From: an uncultured Hyphomicrobiales bacterium
Lineage (GTDB): Bacteria > Pseudomonadota > Alphaproteobacteria > Rhizobiales > Beijerinckiaceae
Direction of reading: 5' to 3'
Length of the DNA stretch: 7,154 nt
NCBI GenBank assembly: GCA_903916165.1
Contig: CAIWVR010000258.1
Span: forward strand, 1 to 7,154
Positions 4,768-7,154 of the stretch are shown piece by piece. The position numbers and the translations under genes are program-made. The notes under the pieces are model-generated. The model was not told the origin of the DNA, did no database searches, and was given only the letters and a program-made list of their open reading frames with translations. Each line of letters starts with the position of its first letter. Within the stretch, counting starts at the first letter, position 1.

Positions 4768-5658
4768 ATGCACGCGCCAAAGCCGACCACCCGGTTCCGC
4801 GAGCTGATCTCGCGTCGGCAGATCACCATGATCCCGTCCGTGGGCGACGCCTTTTCCGCGCGGTTGATCGCGCATGAGGGGTTTGAGGCCTTGATGAGTT
4901 CGGGTAATGCCAGCTCCGCCATGAAGCTTGGCATGCCCGATGTCGGCATCATGACGCTCGCGGAAAATGCCCAGAATGCCGGGTTGATGGCGCAGGCGAG
5001 CGGCCTGCCGGTCTTCGCCGACGCCGACACCGGCTATGGCAATGCGCTCAATGTGCGCCGCACGATTATGGAATTCGAGCGCGCCGGCGTCGCCGCCGTG
5101 ATGATCGAGGATCAGGTCAGCCCCAAGCGCTGCGGCATGCTGGCGGGCAAGCGCGTCGTGTCCGCAGAGGAGATGGAAGGCAAGGTCAAGGCTGCCGTCG
5201 ATGCGCGCAGCGACGATGATTTCGTCATCTGCGCCCGCACCGATGCGCGCGCCGTCGAGGGACTGACATCGGCCATCAAACGCGGGCAAGTTTACCAGCG
5301 CGCCGGTGCCGACGTGATCTTCGTTGAGGGCCCCAAAACCATCGAGGAAGCCGAGGCCATCGCCCGCGAGATCGACATTCCGCTGCTCTATAATATCACG
5401 CCGACCGGCAGCGTGCCGCCGCTCGACGTCGCCACCTTGGAGCGGATCGGCTTTCGGCTGCTCAGTTGCTCGGTCTACATGCTGCTGGCGGCGCTGCCCT
5501 CCATGCAGAATTTCCTGCGCGTGCTGAAGGCCACGGGAGACGTGGCCAAGGCAGGCGCGGGCGCGGCCAGGATGAGTGAATATCTGGAGATTTTACGCCT
5601 CGATGACTGGCAGGAACGGGAAGCGCGCTTCTCGCCCCCCATACGCGACGCGGACTGA
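4768..5658 (+). CDS. Isocitrate lyase/PEP mutase superfamily protein (methylisocitrate- or dimethylmalate-lyase-like)
   Basis: A 296-residue TIM-barrel enzyme of the ICL/PEPM superfamily, the usual length for methylisocitrate lyase and 2,3-dimethylmalate lyase. Visible landmarks are IPSVGDAFSARL (22-33) on the first strand, the magnesium-binding DADTGYGN (85-92, Asp85 and Asp87), IEDQ (113-116), the mobile active-site loop KRCG (120-123) with the catalytic Cys122, ARTDA (156-160, Arg157), FVEGPK (185-190) and YNITPTG (208-214). The Cys in KRCG argues for C-C bond cleavage rather than phosphonate chemistry or simple oxaloacetate decarboxylation. After KRCG it has Met where methylisocitrate lyase has His. 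The substrate should be a 2-hydroxy di- or tricarboxylate giving pyruvate or a similar keto acid plus a second acid; the exact one is not determinable. The ATG has GGGAG about 10 nt upstream. tctC follows 58 nt downstream and is probably co-transcribed, and a PrpF-family gene lies nearby. Confidence 0.88.
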   Translation: MHAPKPTTRFRELISRRQITMIPSVGDAFSARLIAHEGFEALMSSGNASSAMKLGMPDVGIMTLAENAQNAGLMAQASGLPVFADADTGYGNALNVRRTIMEFERAGVAAVMIEDQVSPKRCGMLAGKRVVSAEEMEGKVKAAVDARSDDDFVICARTDARAVEGLTSAIKRGQVYQRAGADVIFVEGPKTIEEAEAIAREIDIPLLYNITPTGSVPPLDVATLERIGFRLLSCSVYMLLAALPSMQNFLRVLKATGDVAKAGAGAARMSEYLEILRLDDWQEREARFSPPIRDAD

Positions 5659-5716
5659 ACGACGGACGACCAAAGAACAGGCCGGTCCGCAAAGAGGCCG
5701 GCAACAGGAGGACACG

Positions 5717-6802
5717 ATGAAGGCAGCAGTCAAGGCTTTGCTCATCACGACAGCGCTCTGCGCTGCGGCGATCCAGCCCGCGCAGGGGCAGGCTCCTGAT
5801 CTCTATCGTGGCAAGACGCTGACCGTGATGGTCGGGCTCGCTGCCGGCGGGTCGGCGGACACGCTGGTGCGCCTCTTCGTGCCGCATCTGAAAAAGCACA
5901 TTCCGGGCGATCCCAACATCATCGTTCAGAACATGCCCGGTGCCGGCGGCGTACTGGCCTTCAACTACATTTACGAGAAAGCGCCGAAGGACGGGTCGCA
6001 GATCATCTTCTCGCTGTGGGACCCGCTGGCACAGGCAGTCGGCAACCAGGGCCTGCGCGCCCGCTATGACCAGTTCCCCTATCTTGGCGGTATCAGCGAC
6101 GTGCGCGTGAATTACATGCGCGTCGACGTCGTGCCCGGCGGCATGAAACGGCCGTCAGACATCATGAAGGCGGAAAATGTCATTGTCGGTGCCTATGGCA
6201 CCACCGACGTCGCCGGCATTCTCGCGCATATGTCGCTGAAAATGCTGGGCGTACCGCACAAGATCGTCTCCGGATATCGTGGTGGCGCGGATGTGTTCCT
6301 CGCGCTGCAGCGCGGCGAGGTCAATGTCCACAACACAAGTCTGGCGACCTTCCGCACCCGCTCGAAGGGCTTTATCGATTCAGGCGAGGGGGTGGGCCTG
6401 TCCTATCTCGTGGCGTCGGACGAGAAGGGCGGCTACAAGCCGCGCGCCGACATCAAGGACATGCCGTCCTTCCAGGATCTCTACAAGCAGGTCCACGGCA
6501 AGCTGCCCGAAGGCCCGGTCTACAATGCCTTCAACTGGACCGTGCAGCAGTTCGGCGATCTCGCCTACGTCGGCCTCGCCGCTCCCGGCACGCCCGAACC
6601 TTTGCTCGCCATTTTGCGCAAGGGCATCGAGGATACGATGAACGACAAGGAGTTTGTCGCGGAATCGACACAGCGCAACGGCCTGCCCTTCGAATATGTC
6701 GGTCCGCAGGAGGGCGCGAATGTGTTCAGGGCTTTGTCGAACGTGTCGCCGGAGATTTTGGCGGGACTGAAGGAAGGCATGGAGGCGATGGGCGCGAAGT
6801 AG
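5717..6802 (+). CDS. TctC/Bug-family tripartite tricarboxylate transporter substrate-binding protein
   Basis: A 361-residue secreted solute-binding protein. The signal peptide is residues 1 to about 24-26 (MKAAVKALLITTALCAAA, then QPAQGQA). The mature protein opens with the family pattern YRGKTLTVMVGLAAGGSADT (30-49), followed by HIPGDPNIIVQNMPGAGGVLA (61-81) and APKDGSQI (89-96). The GAGG-type loops contact the ligand's carboxylate in solved Bug proteins. It is longer than classical Bug proteins (about 320 aa) and belongs to the IPG(D/N)P-IIVQNMPGAG subgroup. The start at 5717 has an AGGAGG ribosome site 5 nt upstream. The open frame extends back to 5576, but that part overlaps the lyase gene and is not used. 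The membrane partners TctA and TctB are not in view; orphan TctC genes are common in proteobacteria. The likely ligand is a di- or tricarboxylate related to the upstream lyase's substrate, which is an inference from neighbourhood. Confidence 0.9.
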   Translation: MKAAVKALLITTALCAAAIQPAQGQAPDLYRGKTLTVMVGLAAGGSADTLVRLFVPHLKKHIPGDPNIIVQNMPGAGGVLAFNYIYEKAPKDGSQIIFSLWDPLAQAVGNQGLRARYDQFPYLGGISDVRVNYMRVDVVPGGMKRPSDIMKAENVIVGAYGTTDVAGILAHMSLKMLGVPHKIVSGYRGGADVFLALQRGEVNVHNTSLATFRTRSKGFIDSGEGVGLSYLVASDEKGGYKPRADIKDMPSFQDLYKQVHGKLPEGPVYNAFNWTVQQFGDLAYVGLAAPGTPEPLLAILRKGIEDTMNDKEFVAESTQRNGLPFEYVGPQEGANVFRALSNVSPEILAGLKEGMEAMGAK

Positions 6803-6810
6803 CGGCGCCG

Positions 6811-6862
6811 CCCTCACCCGTCATGCTTCGCATGCCACCCTCTCCCGCGCCGCGGGAGAGGG
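6811..6862. repeat. Palindromic REP-like intergenic element
   Basis: The element opens with CCCTCACCCG, contains a small hairpin CATGC-TTC-GCATG (6822-6834), and ends in a perfect 12-base inverted repeat, CCCTCTCCCGCG / CGCGGGAGAGGG (6838-6849 and 6851-6862), around a single C. This layout resembles the abundant short intergenic palindromes of rhizobia and other GC-rich proteobacteria. No second copy is in the window, so its repeat status rests on recalled resemblance. Confidence 0.6.
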
Positions 6863-6866
6863 TTTA
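6838..6866. terminator. Bidirectional terminator between convergent tctC and prpF-like genes
   Basis: A stem of at least 10 bp with a 5-nt loop lies 35 nt past the tctC stop and is followed on the plus strand by TTTA. The TTA at 6864-6866 is also the reverse complement of the opposing gene's stop codon. The T run is short, so termination strength is uncertain, but its place between convergent genes fits a shared terminator. Confidence 0.55.
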
Positions 6867-7154
6867 GCCCCCCACGCTCACCGCGCCCTTCATCAGGCAG
6901 CGCGCGGTACGATAGACGCCCGCACTGTCGGCGATCCAGCCGCCGTCATGGCGCACATCGGCACCGAACGCCAGCACGCCGGAGGGATTGCCGACGCGGA
7001 TCGGGGCGCCGGGGTCGCTCCTGCGGGCGAGCAAGTTCGGCAGCGTTCCCTCGATCCGGCACGCGACGGCAAGACAGAGCGCGCTGGCCAGCGGCACGGC
7101 GCGGTGTGGCTTTTCCATCGAGATCATGCGTGTCGCAATGTCGTGACGATCGTC
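6864..7154 (-). CDS. PrpF-family isomerase (2-methylaconitate / oxalomesaconate type), 5' part missing
   Basis: Only the C-terminal 96 codons are inside the window; the frame is open to the right edge, so the ATG at 7127 is an internal methionine, not the start. Family-conserved stretches are SMEKPHRAVPLASALCLAVA, IEGTLPNLLA, IRVGNPSGVLAFGADV and the near-terminal YRTARCLMKGAVSV; a tail ending in RTAR-LM-G is characteristic of PrpF. These proteins have a diaminopimelate-epimerase-like fold and shift double bonds or cis/trans geometry in unsaturated tricarboxylates, such as 2-methylaconitate in the methylcitrate cycle or 4-oxalomesaconate in protocatechuate/gallate breakdown. It converges on tctC, and only 61 nt lie between the stop codons, mostly the palindromic element. 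With a PrpB-like lyase and a tricarboxylate binder next door, a role in the same organic acid pathway is likely but inferred. The catalytic N-terminal residues cannot be examined. Confidence 0.85.
   Translation of the reverse strand, partial: DDRHDIATRMISMEKPHRAVPLASALCLAVACRIEGTLPNLLARRSDPGAPIRVGNPSGVLAFGADVRHDGGWIADSAGVYRTARCLMKGAVSVGG

Noticed and set aside
4582..5289. Minus-strand open frame (235 codons) opposite the lyase gene
   Set aside because: It is a mirror of a strongly supported enzyme gene, and no motif or ribosome site supports it.
5576..5716. Extended N-terminus of the TctC gene from an upstream ATG
   Set aside because: It overlaps the lyase coding region and puts 47 polar residues before a good signal peptide. 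The AGGAGG at 5706-5711 marks the ATG at 5717.
7125..7127. ATG near the right edge as start of an 87-residue gene
   Set aside because: The frame stays open upstream with PrpF-like residues, so this is an internal methionine of a truncated longer gene.
1..7154. Mobile elements, CRISPR, tRNA, phage or toxin-antitoxin genes
   Set aside because: No transposase, integrase, regularly spaced repeats, cloverleaf-like sequence or small toxin/antitoxin pair was seen on either strand.

Overview
The window is GC-rich, densely coded DNA that looks like an alphaproteobacterium, most likely a member of the Hyphomicrobiales. This is inferred from the gene families, overlapping stop/start junctions, GTG start use, and a palindromic intergenic repeat of the 'CCCTCACCCG...GGGAGAGGG' style common in that order. 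I cannot name a genus from sequence alone. No RNA gene, CRISPR array, transposase or integrase is visible.

Left part (1-2740, minus strand): a tightly coupled operon for an energy-coupling-factor (ECF) type nickel/cobalt importer in the order nikK-nikM-nikL-nikQ. NikK is a periplasmic DUF4198 protein, NikM the CbiM-type metal-binding S component, NikL a periplasmic protein with a C-terminal anchor, and NikQ the CbiQ-type transmembrane component. NikQ runs off the left edge, and the ATPase gene (nikO/cbiO) would be expected just beyond it. The set K-M-L, rather than M-N, points to the NikKMLQO nickel group. After predicted processing NikK and NikL would both start with histidine, and NikM would carry histidine at position 2. 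Just upstream of nikK lies an AT-rich inverted repeat that partly matches the E. coli NikR operator pattern and overlaps a candidate promoter.

Middle (2740-4569, minus strand): a TerC/YjbE-family membrane protein gene (probable metal transporter) ending in a C(UUCG)G-loop terminator, preceded by a roughly 95-nt leader that may be structured. Upstream of it is an SBF_like (YfeH / SLC10A7-type) transporter gene.

Right part (4768-7154): divergent from the SBF_like gene, two plus-strand genes probably form one transcript. They encode an isocitrate lyase/PEP mutase superfamily lyase with a catalytic KRCG loop and a secreted TctC/Bug-type solute-binding protein with no membrane partners in view. 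A strong palindrome separates them from a convergent, truncated PrpF-family isomerase gene. Together these three suggest capture and breakdown of a small di- or tricarboxylate, but the substrate is not identifiable here.

No stretch above 300 bases lacks a gene. The largest gaps are 4570-4767 (divergent regulatory region), 3433-3582 (TerC leader) and 2630-2739 (terminator plus nik promoter). I see no wholly new system. The most interesting signals are the N-terminal histidines shared by the three extracytoplasmic nickel components and the operator-like repeat in front of them.
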